Assembly: GCF_030347995.1 (NCBI RefSeq)
Contig: NZ_JAQIBC010000001.1
Location: forward strand, 248,001-312,000
DNA from: Sulfurovum xiamenensis
GTDB taxonomy: Bacteria; Campylobacterota; Campylobacteria; Campylobacterales; Sulfurovaceae
Length of the DNA: 64,000 bases
Direction of reading: 5' to 3'
The notes under the pieces: generated by a model
Told to the model about the DNA's origin: nothing
The model's input: only the letters and a program-made list of their open reading frames with translations
Databases searched by the model: none
Part shown: one piece after another, positions 1 to 8,889 of the stretch
Layout of the letters: each line of letters opens with the position of its first letter
Position numbering within the stretch: the stretch's first letter is position 1
Made by a program: the position numbers and the translations under genes

Positions 1-1
1 A

Positions 2-580
2 CTGGGTCAAAAATTTGGAGACTATTATATGTATGTCAAAGAGAAAACAGGGGATACTTTTCATGATATTGTCATCTATAACCGTACAAATAAAGCAGAT
101 GAACAGTTCTTTTCATCTCAAACAGGTCACATCAATAACAATGAAAATCTGACTTCTCTACTTCTGCATAAGGGATATGGATATACCTATGCAAAAACAA
201 AATTACAACAGGCAGAATATGAAACCATGGAAGTTTTTGACAGGTCTAAAAGCCAAGGATTTCAATTTCAAAGTATCCTCTCCTATTGGAGTGAAGGGAA
301 AGAAAGCAGAGAGAAGGTAATGCATAGAATCCTATTTTATGTTTTCACAAGCCTTATTCCTTTGCTTTCAGTCTATCTTGTTGCTTCTTTTACCATGATT
401 AATCCTCGTTATCAACAAAACCGTTCATTTCTTATCATCTTTGTCACGACACTGTTCTTCTATGTCATCGCGTCGTCTTTAGAAAAATGGGGAAATCCTC
501 TTATCTTGGTCCTTACTATCAGTGCTGTTACCATACTAGGTCAATGGCTCTTTAAAAAACGTGTAGCCAAGTACTTCTAA
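2..580 (+). CDS. LptF/LptG-family LPS export permease, C-terminal part
   Basis: This is the 3' end of a gene that begins before the window; the frame is open from base 2 with no stop. The visible ~192 residues are a periplasmic segment followed by three predicted membrane helices near the C-terminus (from about SLIPLLSVYLVASFTM onward) and a basic tail ending in KKRVAKYF. This matches the end of YjgP/YjgQ permeases, the inner-membrane half of the LPS transporter. In many Campylobacterota such a permease lies directly before truA, as here (10 bp gap). LptF versus LptG cannot be decided from this part. The lptD gene at 43.6-45.7 kb belongs to the same pathway. Confidence 0.75.
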   Translation: MGQKFGDYYMYVKEKTGDTFHDIVIYNRTNKADEQFFSSQTGHINNNENLTSLLLHKGYGYTYAKTKLQQAEYETMEVFDRSKSQGFQFQSILSYWSEGKESREKVMHRILFYVFTSLIPLLSVYLVASFTMINPRYQQNRSFLIIFVTTLFFYVIASSLEKWGNPLILVLTISAVTILGQWLFKKRVAKYF

Positions 581-590
581 GGGGCTTTCT

Positions 591-1316
591 ATGCGTGTAA
601 AAGCTGTGATCAGTTATGATGGAAGTCACTATCAGGGCTTTCAAAAACAAAAATCTACCAAAATGACCATTACTGCTGCTATAGAGAAGGCACTTGCCTC
701 TTTACAGATAGATTCACCTATCGTTGGAAGTGGAAGAACAGATGCCGGCGTACATGCTACCGGTCAGGTCATACACTTTGACCTACCGGATTTCTGGAGC
801 GATCTGGAGAAACTCAAACATAATTTAAACCGAAAATTGACGGATATCTCTTTCAAACATATCTCGGTTGCAGCCAATGATTTTCATGCACGTTTCAGTG
901 CGAAAAAAAGAGTCTACCGTTATGTATTTAAAACACACAAACCTTCTGTTTTTGAACATAAATATATTTCATATTATGAAGCATTCGATCCTGCTCTATT
1001 GATCAATGCACTCAAAATATTTGAGGGCGAACATGATTTTAATTTCTTTCATAAGACAGGTACGATTACACATACTACTATCCGGAAGATCTATCGTACC
1101 GATTATGTCGAACGTAACGGATATCACTTTATCTATTTTCAAGCCAATGGCTTTTTACGCTCTCAGGTACGTATGATGGTGGATGCGGCGATGCGTTGTG
1201 CCAGGGGGGATATGAGTATCACACAACTTCAAGAACAACTCACATGCCAAAAAAAACATACCACCAAACTTGCTCCTCCGGAAGGACTTTATCTCTCAAG
1301 AATTGTCTATGGATGA
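591..1316 (+). CDS. truA: tRNA pseudouridine(38-40) synthase TruA
   Basis: TruA converts uridines 38-40 in the anticodon stem of tRNAs to pseudouridine. The 241-residue length is normal. The N-terminal strand (VISYDGSHYQGFQ) and the catalytic motif GSGRTDAGVHA are present, with Asp51 as the expected nucleophile. The later motifs FHARFSAKKRVYRY and the C-terminal FLRSQVRMMV fit the family. The gene starts 10 bp after the LPS permease and is probably co-transcribed with it. The family assignment is firm. Confidence 0.95.
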   Translation: MRVKAVISYDGSHYQGFQKQKSTKMTITAAIEKALASLQIDSPIVGSGRTDAGVHATGQVIHFDLPDFWSDLEKLKHNLNRKLTDISFKHISVAANDFHARFSAKKRVYRYVFKTHKPSVFEHKYISYYEAFDPALLINALKIFEGEHDFNFFHKTGTITHTTIRKIYRTDYVERNGYHFIYFQANGFLRSQVRMMVDAAMRCARGDMSITQLQEQLTCQKKHTTKLAPPEGLYLSRIVYG

Positions 1317-1382
1317 CCCTTTTCTTTTTCTATCTACAATTTTTTGTTAGAATGTCATAACAATACAGCAAGGATATACCTT

Positions 1383-1736
1383 TTGAAGAAACTCTTTATT
1401 TTTACCGCCATATTATGCTTTTCTCATGCGAATAACGAAATGGAAGCACTCTACCTGCAAAATGGATGCAATGGATGTCATGGAATGTATGGAGAAGGTA
1501 TGGGTGCATCCCCCAGACTGCAAGGGGTAAGGGAAGAGGTATTATTGAGAAGACTTAAAGATCTACAAAAGGGAAAGACCCGTTCTGCTTTTGGTACGAT
1601 CATGGTATCATTTGCCAAAGCACTTGATCAAAATCAAACCATAGAGATGGCAAAGTATCTATCAAATCTGGAAACAAAAGTGGATGATGAGCGTTATGAA
1701 ATAGAGTATACACCCGCCGGAGATGGCGGATCATAA
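1383..1736 (+). CDS. small exported c-type cytochrome
   Basis: A 117-residue protein with an N-terminal signal peptide (KKLFIFTAILCFSHA) and one haem c site, C29-N-G-C32-H33. A later Met in GTIMVSFAKAL is a candidate axial ligand. It resembles the small monohaem class I cytochromes of sulfur-oxidising Campylobacterota, which carry electrons in the periplasm; the partner is unknown. I chose the TTG at 1383 because AAGGA lies 8 nt before it and the signal peptide then begins normally. An upstream in-frame TTG at 1344 would place 13 extra residues before the signal and lacks a ribosome site. Confidence 0.8.
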   Translation: MKKLFIFTAILCFSHANNEMEALYLQNGCNGCHGMYGEGMGASPRLQGVREEVLLRRLKDLQKGKTRSAFGTIMVSFAKALDQNQTIEMAKYLSNLETKVDDERYEIEYTPAGDGGS

Positions 1737-1752
1737 GATAAAAGATGGCTAC

Positions 1753-2502
1753 TTAATGTGTAGCAATTTCCGGTTGTACCATCTCTTCTGGCATGCCTTC
1801 TACTTGTAGTGTTTCCACTTCTTTTTTCACTTCAGTTTCAACACTTTCAGTAATAGTTTCAACAGGCGTAGTCTCTACAGCTGTTTCTGCTTCAGTCTGA
1901 GTAGTGTTTGTTTCTATGTTCTCTTCTTTCTCTGTTTCTACTGAAGCTTTCATCTCTTCGAGTTCTTCTATCGTTTCATCAAGTTCTTCTTGCACATCAA
2001 AGAGTTCATCATCGAGTACTTTAACTTGTGCAACATTTAGCCCATGTTTGTACACAAGTTCTCCACCCTCTTCACCTTGTTCAAAAATACCTGCAACAAA
2101 TACGATAAGAATGAAGATATATATGACTCTTATAATACTTTTATCTGTAAGCATGGAGATTAATTTGAAAAGTAAAAGAACCCCTGAGGCCAACATCAGG
2201 TAGGTCCCTAAATTTTTGTGCGCAGCAAGAGCTTCTTTAGCCGCATCATTCAATGTAGGGTAAGCTTCGCTTCCATCCACCAGTCCTGTAAAATATGCGC
2301 CAATCGCTGCGAACACAGTGAAAAGAATCAAAAAGAAAGACATACCGCTGATTGCTTTCTTTCTCAACACTAAATTGACGAGCTCCAACAAGAGGATCAC
2401 AACTGGTAGAGCGATCACGAAATGGTCTACCACAGGGTGCCATAAAACAGGGATATCAAACGGAAATTCTACTTTTGGTAATGAGATAGCTGGTAATTGC
2501 AT
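1753..2502 (-). CDS. DUF2231-type membrane protein with acidic coiled-coil tail
   Basis: A 249-residue protein. The first ~150 residues hold four predicted membrane helices and the HPVVDHFVIALP motif near residue 22, typical of DUF2231 proteins, whose function is unknown. From about residue 165 it changes to a charged, Glu-rich segment (DVQEELDETIEELEEM) likely to form a coiled coil, then a Thr/Glu-rich, low-complexity end. The tail is longer than in the usual domain, and its function cannot be read from sequence. A ribosome site (AAAAGGAG) precedes the ATG. It ends 16 bp from the convergent cytochrome gene. Confidence 0.65.
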   Translation of the reverse strand: MQLPAISLPKVEFPFDIPVLWHPVVDHFVIALPVVILLLELVNLVLRKKAISGMSFFLILFTVFAAIGAYFTGLVDGSEAYPTLNDAAKEALAAHKNLGTYLMLASGVLLLFKLISMLTDKSIIRVIYIFILIVFVAGIFEQGEEGGELVYKHGLNVAQVKVLDDELFDVQEELDETIEELEEMKASVETEKEENIETNTTQTEAETAVETTPVETITESVETEVKKEVETLQVEGMPEEMVQPEIATH

Positions 2503-2616
2503 ACTATTCTCCTTTTCTAATATATTTTTGAAGAGAGGTTAAAAGCTCTCTGATGGTACGCACTAAAGCTTTGGTATATACTCAAGATTATAGTGATTGA
2601 TTATAACACAAATGCA

Positions 2617-3051
2617 TTAAAAGGGCTTAACTACTACCATAATCACAATAAATATCATAAGCAGGGTCGGTATTTCATTATAGATCCTGAAGTATTTGCT
2701 GCTTTTATAGTGTGGATCATCGATCAGTGTTCTTCGAATACTCTCTAAAGAGAAGTGATAGGCTATAAGAAACGCAAGAAGCAGCAATTTGGCATGCATC
2801 CATCCGCCACTTGAGAAAATGCCTGAATTCAGATAAAGCATAAACGCACCGGAGATGATCGTTGCCCACATAGCCGGCACACCTATATATTTAAAGAGTT
2901 TATACTCTTGTATCTCCACAATATCTGTAAATGCTTTCGTATCAGCATTTTCACGATGATAGATAAACAATCTCGGCAGATAAAACAACATCGCCATCCA
3001 AGAGACAAAGCTCATCACGTGAAATGCCAAGATCCAACTATAATATGCCAT
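2617..3051 (-). CDS. hemJ: HemJ-family protoporphyrinogen oxidase
   Basis: A 144-residue membrane protein with four predicted helices. It carries HVMSFVSWMAMLFYLPRLF near the N-terminus and WMHAKLLLLAFL in the middle, whose His and Lys are the conserved pair of HemJ (UPF0093). HemJ oxidises protoporphyrinogen IX in bacteria without HemY or HemG; that role is family knowledge. The start is placed at 3051 rather than 3063: GGGAG lies 5 nt before this ATG, and the upstream gene's stop ends 2 bp before it, so the two are probably translationally coupled. hemD at 47.8 kb is in the same pathway but unlinked. Confidence 0.8.
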   Translation of the reverse strand: MAYYSWILAFHVMSFVSWMAMLFYLPRLFIYHRENADTKAFTDIVEIQEYKLFKYIGVPAMWATIISGAFMLYLNSGIFSSGGWMHAKLLLLAFLIAYHFSLESIRRTLIDDPHYKSSKYFRIYNEIPTLLMIFIVIMVVVKPF

Positions 3052-3053
3052 AT

Positions 3054-4610
3054 TTACTCCCATACCTCAAAATCTTTTTTAGTGTATATCACTACTTGTA
3101 GCTTCTTATAATAACCAAGATGTGCATAGTGTATCTTTAGACGACTACCATTTTCAGGGGCAAGTTTCTTCTTTTTAAAATAGACTGGAACCTTTTTCTC
3201 ATTGACATACAAAAAATTATTTTTATACATACCTGAGATCCCTTTAAGCACTTCGTTCTGTTGTATCTTTTTTGACATAAATGTATCACTACTCAGCATA
3301 TATTGTTCATTATCTACAGCACCATTGTCTTTGACTCTATAGGCATGGGTGATCTCTTTTAATCCGTGATATGTTTTGATACCCTCTACAAGAAGATCAT
3401 ACCTATGCCCCTCTTCCAATCTGTCTGCACAACCGTATAAGTAAATACCTCGTCCATGTATACTCTGTTTCACTACGGCACTACGACCTCTTTTTAATAC
3501 CACTACGACATTTTCAAGTTTGATCTTCCCTTCCAATGCTTCTATAGTATAGAGATCCTCAATACTCCTTATCTCTACTTTTTGTACATTTCTTTTTTTC
3601 TTTTCAGCGATATAAGGCGCTGTATCAAAATAGGCATACACAGGTAAATGGTCAGAATATCCTTTTGCCCTGTGTTTACCATTTTTATACTCCCACTTGT
3701 TGATGTACCCTTTCTTTGTAAAAAGATACGATCTCTTAAAAACTTTAAAAGAGTTGTTGACATAATCTACACCCTTCTTGTCAAACATCTGTTTGGGAAG
3801 TACGATCTGATCCAAACTGGATTTTTTTCCATAAAACTTATGGCTCCAACGCTGATCAACCGGTAACTCCTTCCACAATGTATAATGCACCCCTTTATCT
3901 GCTTTTACCATTTCGTCTTCTTCGACGAGATAGTCACCTACTTTGGTTTTCAGCACATCATTGAATGCTGTTTTACCATGCGTGTCGTTGATCTTATTCT
4001 CTAAAGTTAGATAAACATTATGATCACTGTTAAAATCTCCCAATATGATATACTCTTTTGTCTCTGGCATCTTTGCGATACGAGACTGCAAAGCCTTCGC
4101 ATACTTGATACGTTTACTCTCATACCCTTGATAGGCCTTGGATTTCCAATGGTTCACAAACAATGTTAAGGGTTTCCCTTTTATATCTACCTCCACTTCC
4201 AATATATTTCTCACACCTGCAGCCACACTCACCTCAATGTCACTTTGTCTTTTTATAGGATAACGAGATAAAAGAGCCACCTGAATAGATGCATTCTTTT
4301 TATGAGTGATTGCCGAATATCTATAGGGGCATCCTACTCTCTTTAACCGGGTCATCAGCTGTTGAAGTATATGAGCATTCTCTACTTCCTGAAGCCCCAG
4401 TATATCTGCATCAAGATCACAGATGACCTCAGCAGTATGGTTCAGTTTGATGTCCACCATACGTTGTGTCCAATTATGTTTTACCGTGTAGTCATCATAC
4501 TCCGTACCGACATACTCTGCATCAAAAAGGTTTTCCACATTATAAGTGGCTACTTTAAAAGGTTTGGAAAAAATTAATAGTGGCAATAAAAATAAAAGCA
4601 AGTATCGCAC
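3054..4610 (-). CDS. exported endonuclease/exonuclease/phosphatase-family protein
   Basis: A 518-residue protein with a signal peptide (RYLLLFLLPLLIFS), then a DNase I-like fold from about residue 18 to 340. Family motifs are visible: ATYNVENLF, LGLQEVEN (metal ligand Glu), ILGDFNSDHN and, at the end of the domain, GYSDHLPV with the catalytic His. After about residue 350 comes a second beta-rich domain, perhaps an OB-like fold, of unknown role. Such proteins include extracellular nucleases and phosphodiesterases, and the substrate cannot be assigned. The start is GTG with a weak GGGG site. It forms an operon with hemJ. Confidence 0.7.
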   Translation of the reverse strand: MRYLLLFLLPLLIFSKPFKVATYNVENLFDAEYVGTEYDDYTVKHNWTQRMVDIKLNHTAEVICDLDADILGLQEVENAHILQQLMTRLKRVGCPYRYSAITHKKNASIQVALLSRYPIKRQSDIEVSVAAGVRNILEVEVDIKGKPLTLFVNHWKSKAYQGYESKRIKYAKALQSRIAKMPETKEYIILGDFNSDHNVYLTLENKINDTHGKTAFNDVLKTKVGDYLVEEDEMVKADKGVHYTLWKELPVDQRWSHKFYGKKSSLDQIVLPKQMFDKKGVDYVNNSFKVFKRSYLFTKKGYINKWEYKNGKHRAKGYSDHLPVYAYFDTAPYIAEKKKRNVQKVEIRSIEDLYTIEALEGKIKLENVVVVLKRGRSAVVKQSIHGRGIYLYGCADRLEEGHRYDLLVEGIKTYHGLKEITHAYRVKDNGAVDNEQYMLSSDTFMSKKIQQNEVLKGISGMYKNNFLYVNEKKVPVYFKKKKLAPENGSRLKIHYAHLGYYKKLQVVIYTKKDFEVWE

Positions 4611-4705
4611 ATAAACCCCATAGTTTTAATAACATTCTATCGAAGTATAAAAAAGAATATGATAAGTATGACATATTGCCATACAAAAAGTATAAACATT
4701 GAGAT

Positions 4706-4744
4706 TCAAAACCTAATAAAGTTATATATTTTATAAGGTTTTGA
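4706..4744. repeat. inverted repeat, upstream copy flanking the AT-rich orphan gene
   Basis: Arms TCAAAACCTAATAA (4706-4719) and TTATAAGGTTTTGA (4731-4744) are complementary at 12 of 14 positions. The unit resembles a second copy at 5286-5333 in sequence and orientation: both read AAAACCT, an AT-rich centre containing ATATTTTATA, then AAGGTTTT. The pair brackets the gene at 4860-5255. Confidence 0.6.
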
Positions 4745-4859
4745 AAACAAAATATTTCTGATATACTCTTTGCACTAAAATATTGTAATAGAAGAAGTTT
4801 TTATTGTTAAAAGGACTAAAAACTAAAACCTTAAAGGTTAAAAAAAGAGGAATGATAAT

Positions 4860-5255
4860 ATGGGAATGATAATTATATTATTTTTAGCAGGGGTCCTAAT
4901 AATATCTGTAATATCCTTTATAAGAATATTTATATATATTCTAGATAAACAAATCGGATTAAAAGAAATACTATTAGGAATGATAACATCGGTTATAATA
5001 TTTGGTCTAATTTCTTTAAGTTATATAATTGAAGGACAAGCTTCGGCGTTTAGTCCTGCTTTCAGGTTACCAATTATTATGGTTATTATTCCGTTTATTA
5101 TCCATACTTTGACTGAGAAAAGTAAAAATACAAAGTTGGCTTATTTTTCACTAGTTCTTTTAGCGAGTATTGGAGTAACGACAATATTAGGAATAGCTTT
5201 AATCGACTTATGGCTTGGATTACTTGATCATTTAGGAATAGAAAAATATTATTAA
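4860..5255 (+). CDS. small hydrophobic membrane protein, unknown
   Basis: A 131-residue protein of about four hydrophobic helices with almost no polar loops; I recognise no family. It is visibly more AT-rich than its neighbours (Ile from ATA and ATT, Leu from TTA) and is a rightward gene alone in a leftward block. An AGAGG ribosome site precedes the ATG. Related inverted repeats lie on both sides. A perfect small palindrome, AACCTTAAAGGTT, sits in its leader near 4827. Composition, isolation and flanking repeats suggest an acquired insertion, but no transposase or integrase is present. Confidence 0.55.
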   Translation: MGMIIILFLAGVLIISVISFIRIFIYILDKQIGLKEILLGMITSVIIFGLISLSYIIEGQASAFSPAFRLPIIMVIIPFIIHTLTEKSKNTKLAYFSLVLLASIGVTTILGIALIDLWLGLLDHLGIEKYY

Positions 5256-5285
5256 GATTGTTAAAAAGCCAATTTTAATAAATTT

Positions 5286-5333
5286 TTAAAACCTTATAAT
5301 CTAACATATTTTATATAGAAGGTTTTATAAGGT
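5286..5333. repeat. inverted repeat, downstream copy flanking the AT-rich orphan gene
   Basis: ACCTTATAA (5291-5299) pairs with TTATAAGGT (5325-5333). The longer AAAACCT ... AAGGTTTT frame aligns with the copy at 4706-4744 in the same orientation. It could also act as a terminator for the orphan gene, but there is no T-run. Confidence 0.55.
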
Positions 5334-5368
5334 ATGAGAGAAATTAGAGAAATATCTATCTAAACGGT

Positions 5369-5815
5369 TTAACGGAACATTTTGCTCAGCATCTCCATAG
5401 CCCCATTAGATCCACCTGTATTGGCAAGCATTTCATCCATAATCGTACCTTCTCCTCTTGTTGCCAGATCTACAACCTGGGGTATGACATTGGCTAAAGC
5501 ACGTGCTGAACTCTCTTTGGATAGACCAAGATCATAAGCAAAGGTAGCCACATTTTCAGCACCCAGCAGTGTCGTGATCTGCTCCATGGAGATAGCTTTG
5601 TTCTCGCCGTTTCCTAACCATGATCCCACGATCTCACCCAGACCATTTTGAGACAACCCGCCTACAAATTTCACAAGATCAAGTCCTCCTGCTCCATTTC
5701 CTACAAGGGTATTGAGCGCATTAACGATATGATTCTCATCAAGTCCAGCGGTTGTATCATCACCATTGTTTTGTATCATAGAAGCTGCCGTTTTCAATAA
5801 ATCTGCTAATTCCAT
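5369..5815 (-). CDS. YidB/DUF937-like protein
   Basis: A 148-residue cytoplasmic protein without signal peptide. The motif LGEIVGSWLGNGENKAIS with the following LLGAENVATFA is characteristic of the YidB family, whose function is unknown. Gly and Asn are frequent in the first half. A good ribosome site (AAAGGA) precedes the ATG. It lies 33 bp downstream of the CvfB-like gene on the same strand and may share its transcript. The function is not inferable. Confidence 0.65.
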   Translation of the reverse strand: MELADLLKTAASMIQNNGDDTTAGLDENHIVNALNTLVGNGAGGLDLVKFVGGLSQNGLGEIVGSWLGNGENKAISMEQITTLLGAENVATFAYDLGLSKESSARALANVIPQVVDLATRGEGTIMDEMLANTGGSNGAMEMLSKMFR

Positions 5816-5848
5816 ATCTTTTCCTTTTCTCTTTCTCTACCCAGTATA

Positions 5849-6709
5849 TTACAACAAAACAATTGCATCATCCAGCAATTCTATCTTTTTAGCTTCGATA
5901 AGTTCTGTCAGCGTACGTTTAAAATTCTTCTTACTCATGCCGAAAACCTTTTTGATCTCTTCGGCATCACTTTTATAGGTATAAGGCAAAGTGCCATCCG
6001 CTTCTTTCAATAATTGCAAGATAGTGCCTTCAGCTTCACTTATCTTTGCTTGTTTTCCAATGGGCTGTAACGAAAGATCCAATTTATAGTCTTTTCTCAC
6101 TTTTTTGATATAGACTTGTTTACGGTCACCTACACGTATCTCTTCAAAGATCTCATTATCAAAAAGCATCCCCTCATACTGGTTGTCCGCTACAACTTTA
6201 AAACCTAGTGGTGTCTTAGCCAGAACAATGGCATCCAACTTTTTATTTTGATGCAGGCCACTCATGTCTCTGTTGAAATATTTCCCTATTTTCTGCGTAC
6301 CATAAAGACGGCCCGTTTGTTCATCCAGACAGACACGTAAAAGATACTTTTTGCCGATATTAAAATACTCTTTTTGTTGGGAAAGAGGCACAAAGAGGTC
6401 TTTAGGGAGTCCCCAGTTTACAAATGCACCATAAGACTTATAGTCCACCACCGTAAAATAGCCATACTCACCCAATTTGGCATAAGGCATTTTAGTAGTC
6501 GCTACAGGGCGGTCTTCACTGTCTGTATAGATGAATACATCTATCAGTGCACCAATAGGCATCTCATCTTCCATGACGTATACATTCGGAAGCAGTACTT
6601 CACTGTCATCTTTTGCTTCTAAAAACAATCCGTAATCCGTATCTCTAGCAACTTCGAGGGTATTGATTTTTCCGATCTCTATATGTAAGTTTTTTGATTT
6701 TTCATTCAT
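5849..6709 (-). CDS. CvfB-like S1-domain RNA-binding protein
   Basis: A 286-residue protein built from S1-like repeats followed by a winged-helix domain, the architecture of CvfB/YitL. Visible segments are LFLEAKDDSEVLLPN (first S1-like), GYFTVVDYKSYGAFVNWGLP (second) and a C-terminal helix-turn-helix region with KVFGMSKKNFKRTLTELIE. Family members bind RNA and affect gene expression in Firmicutes; the role here is unknown. An upstream in-frame ATG at 6781 would add 24 residues unlike the family. The ATG at 6709, with GGA about 9 nt before it, gives the expected N-terminus. Confidence 0.75.
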   Translation of the reverse strand: MNEKSKNLHIEIGKINTLEVARDTDYGLFLEAKDDSEVLLPNVYVMEDEMPIGALIDVFIYTDSEDRPVATTKMPYAKLGEYGYFTVVDYKSYGAFVNWGLPKDLFVPLSQQKEYFNIGKKYLLRVCLDEQTGRLYGTQKIGKYFNRDMSGLHQNKKLDAIVLAKTPLGFKVVADNQYEGMLFDNEIFEEIRVGDRKQVYIKKVRKDYKLDLSLQPIGKQAKISEAEGTILQLLKEADGTLPYTYKSDAEEIKKVFGMSKKNFKRTLTELIEAKKIELLDDAIVLL

Positions 6710-6838
6710 TTGTGTTATTCCGTTTCTTTGTATTGTGATATACTCACAATGTGATAGTGACATTATAGCTGAATAATGCACTAACCTGTACTATAATTTA
6801 CTGCAGAAAGATAACTATCCTTCTACATATAAACCCCA

Positions 6839-6955
6839 TTAGTATTTGTAATCAAACATCACCCAGTATTTATTCGTATCTACATAACTCGTTGCAGCAT
6901 CACCTTTCGCATACATTGCACCTTTGAGCATCATAGGGGCCCTATAAGATTCAAT
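6839..6955 (-). pseudogene. remnant of a porin: C-terminal beta-strands only
   Basis: Read leftward, this stretch encodes ~38 residues that end in YVDTNKYWVMFDYKY before TAA. Alternating hydrophobic residues and a final aromatic residue are the classic C-terminal beta-signal recognised by the Bam complex. Upstream codons (APMMLKGAMYAKGDAATS) also look like a porin strand and turn. There is no start codon context, no ribosome site and no room for the rest of a porin, because dsbD ends at 7002. I infer an outer-membrane protein gene deleted down to its last strand or two. Confidence 0.55.
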
Positions 6956-7001
6956 AGAAAAAAGAAGAAAAATGCTTTATCATAGCAAGAAGCATGAAAA
7001 C

Positions 7002-8789
7002 TTATTGCGTGATACGCTCCAAATGTGTGGCGAAATCTTCAGGAGGGATAAATCCTGTCAAACTTTTTTCAGGCAAGTAATTATTTGCTTTATCAAAAAA
7101 GATGATGTTTGGAGTACCGAAGAGTTCAAACTTCTTCAGTAATGCTTTGTCTGCATCCGTATTGTCTGTAAGATCTATCTTGATAAACGTGAATTTTTTA
7201 AGATGCTCTTGTACACGTGGATCGGGAAATGTGATCTCTTCGAGTTCTGTACATGCAGTACAAGACTTTTTCCCAAAGTCCACCACCACAGGCTTCTCTG
7301 ATTCACGTACCTCTTTCATAAGTCGCTCAACACTATAGCCTCTGTGACTCTCTTTGTCTGCACTCATAGATGCAGTAGGTGTGACACTGGTTTGCACCTG
7401 TGTAAATTTTTCAAAAGGTCTGATCATTGAACTTGCACCACTGATACCGCCGATGAAGAGTGATACCCCGTAGAGTAAAAATACCATAGCCAATAGCTGA
7501 AACAGTTTCTTTGCACCATGTGTTGCACTGCTAGGATTAAATACTCCCATATAGAGTGCTGAACCTATCAACAACAATGCCCACAATATCATCGTAAGAC
7601 TGTCCGGAAGTATACGTGAAAGCATAAAGATACCAAGACCCAGCATCATCACACCGAACGTTTGAGAAACCGCTGTCATCCATCCACCAGGTTTTGGCAT
7701 AAATTTACCTGCTCCCAGTCCGACAATAAGTAGTGGCATACCCATACCTATACTCATGATAAAGAGTGCTGACCCTCCCAGAAGTGCATCACCCGTATGG
7801 GAAATGAACAGTACAGCCCCGCCAAGCGGTGGTGCAACACACGGCCCGACGATCAATGCAGAGAGCAATCCCATCACAGCCGTACCCAAGATACCCTTAC
7901 CTTGGGCATTGTCACTTACACTGCTTAATTTCGACTGCCATGAAGCTGGAAGCCCTATCTCATAATATCCAAATAGGGAGAATGCTAAAGCCACGAACAT
8001 CGCTGCAAAAAGCGTCAAGACCCAAGGTGTCTGCATCGCGGTCTGGATATCTGCACCGACCAGTCCCGCTATGATCCCTACCGCTGTATAGGTCAGCGCC
8101 ATAGAAACGACATAGACCAAAGAGGTGAAAAATGCCTGGGCTACGCTTGGTTTTTCATTTCTTCCCTGCTGCGAAACGATAATCGAAGACAAGATGGGTA
8201 TCATAGGGAAAATACATGGTGTCAAAGATAGCAATAAACCAAAAATAAAGAAAAGAAGTAAGATAAATATGGAGCTTTCATTCACTAGTATATCTGCTAT
8301 TTTCGCTGTATTACCCTCATTGACGAGTTTAGATATCTTATCAAACAGACCGAGTTCTGCTCCTTTGAAATCAAAAGTTTTTTTAATCGGCTGATAACAG
8401 ATGCCTGCATCTGAACACCCTTGAAACTCGATCTCAAGTGTGTAATCACCTTTAACTTTGGACGCGATCTCTTTGACAGGAATAGTGACAAGTACCTCTT
8501 TCTCATACACCATATCACCATCAAAATCATGTGCTTGTGGTTTTGTAACGGTCAATGCAACAGAGGAAGGAGAAATGATTCTATATATTAGTGAATTTTC
8601 ATACACATGAATTTTATCTGCCATGTTGATCTTGGTTTCTATCACTTCATCTTTGAGTACTGCACTCACTTGGAATGCTTCATCCGGCGATAAAAACTTC
8701 TGTTTTTTCAGTACACTCTCAAACCCTGCAGATGCAAATGTACTGAAAAGGAAACTCAATAAGAGTAACTTTTTTACTAAATCATTCAT
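7002..8789 (-). CDS. dsbD: thiol:disulfide interchange protein DsbD
   Basis: DsbD moves electrons from cytoplasmic thioredoxin across the inner membrane to periplasmic thiol proteins. All three parts are visible in 595 residues: a signal peptide and periplasmic alpha domain (GCSDAGICYQP); a hydrophobic core of about eight helices with the Cys motifs LTPCIFPMIP and IVGPCVAPPLGG; and a C-terminal thioredoxin-like gamma domain with KKSCTACTELEE (C-T-A-C near residue 506). This full-length form supports periplasmic reduction, for example for cytochrome c maturation. It is separated by 100 bp from the divergent YyaL-like gene. Confidence 0.93.
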   Translation of the reverse strand: MNDLVKKLLLLSFLFSTFASAGFESVLKKQKFLSPDEAFQVSAVLKDEVIETKINMADKIHVYENSLIYRIISPSSVALTVTKPQAHDFDGDMVYEKEVLVTIPVKEIASKVKGDYTLEIEFQGCSDAGICYQPIKKTFDFKGAELGLFDKISKLVNEGNTAKIADILVNESSIFILLLFFIFGLLLSLTPCIFPMIPILSSIIVSQQGRNEKPSVAQAFFTSLVYVVSMALTYTAVGIIAGLVGADIQTAMQTPWVLTLFAAMFVALAFSLFGYYEIGLPASWQSKLSSVSDNAQGKGILGTAVMGLLSALIVGPCVAPPLGGAVLFISHTGDALLGGSALFIMSIGMGMPLLIVGLGAGKFMPKPGGWMTAVSQTFGVMMLGLGIFMLSRILPDSLTMILWALLLIGSALYMGVFNPSSATHGAKKLFQLLAMVFLLYGVSLFIGGISGASSMIRPFEKFTQVQTSVTPTASMSADKESHRGYSVERLMKEVRESEKPVVVDFGKKSCTACTELEEITFPDPRVQEHLKKFTFIKIDLTDNTDADKALLKKFELFGTPNIIFFDKANNYLPEKSLTGFIPPEDFATHLERITQ

Positions 8790-8858
8790 TATTTTCTCTT
8801 TTATATTAAACTTTTATAGTATTCTATTGTACTATTCGTGTATACGCTGTGTAATATT

Positions 8859-8871
8859 ACCAATAATTGGT
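8859..8871. promoter_or_regulatory. 13-bp palindrome before the YyaL-like gene
   Basis: ACCAATAATTGGT is a perfect palindrome around one central base. It lies just upstream of the ribosome site (AAAGG) in the dsbD/yyaL-like divergent region, so it could be an operator; the regulator is unknown. Confidence 0.3.
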
Positions 8872-8889
8872 TAACAATAAAGGTTAAAA

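Noticed and set aside
1904..2203. Ser-rich 99-residue rightward open frame
   Set aside because: It is the antisense shadow of the Glu-rich tail of the DUF2231 gene; no ribosome site and low-complexity composition.
5286..5333. Integron attC-like site downstream of the orphan gene
   Set aside because: One RYYYAAC-like heptamer (5299-5305) occurs, but there is no paired GTTRRRY at the right place and the upstream copy lacks both; chance match in AT-rich DNA.
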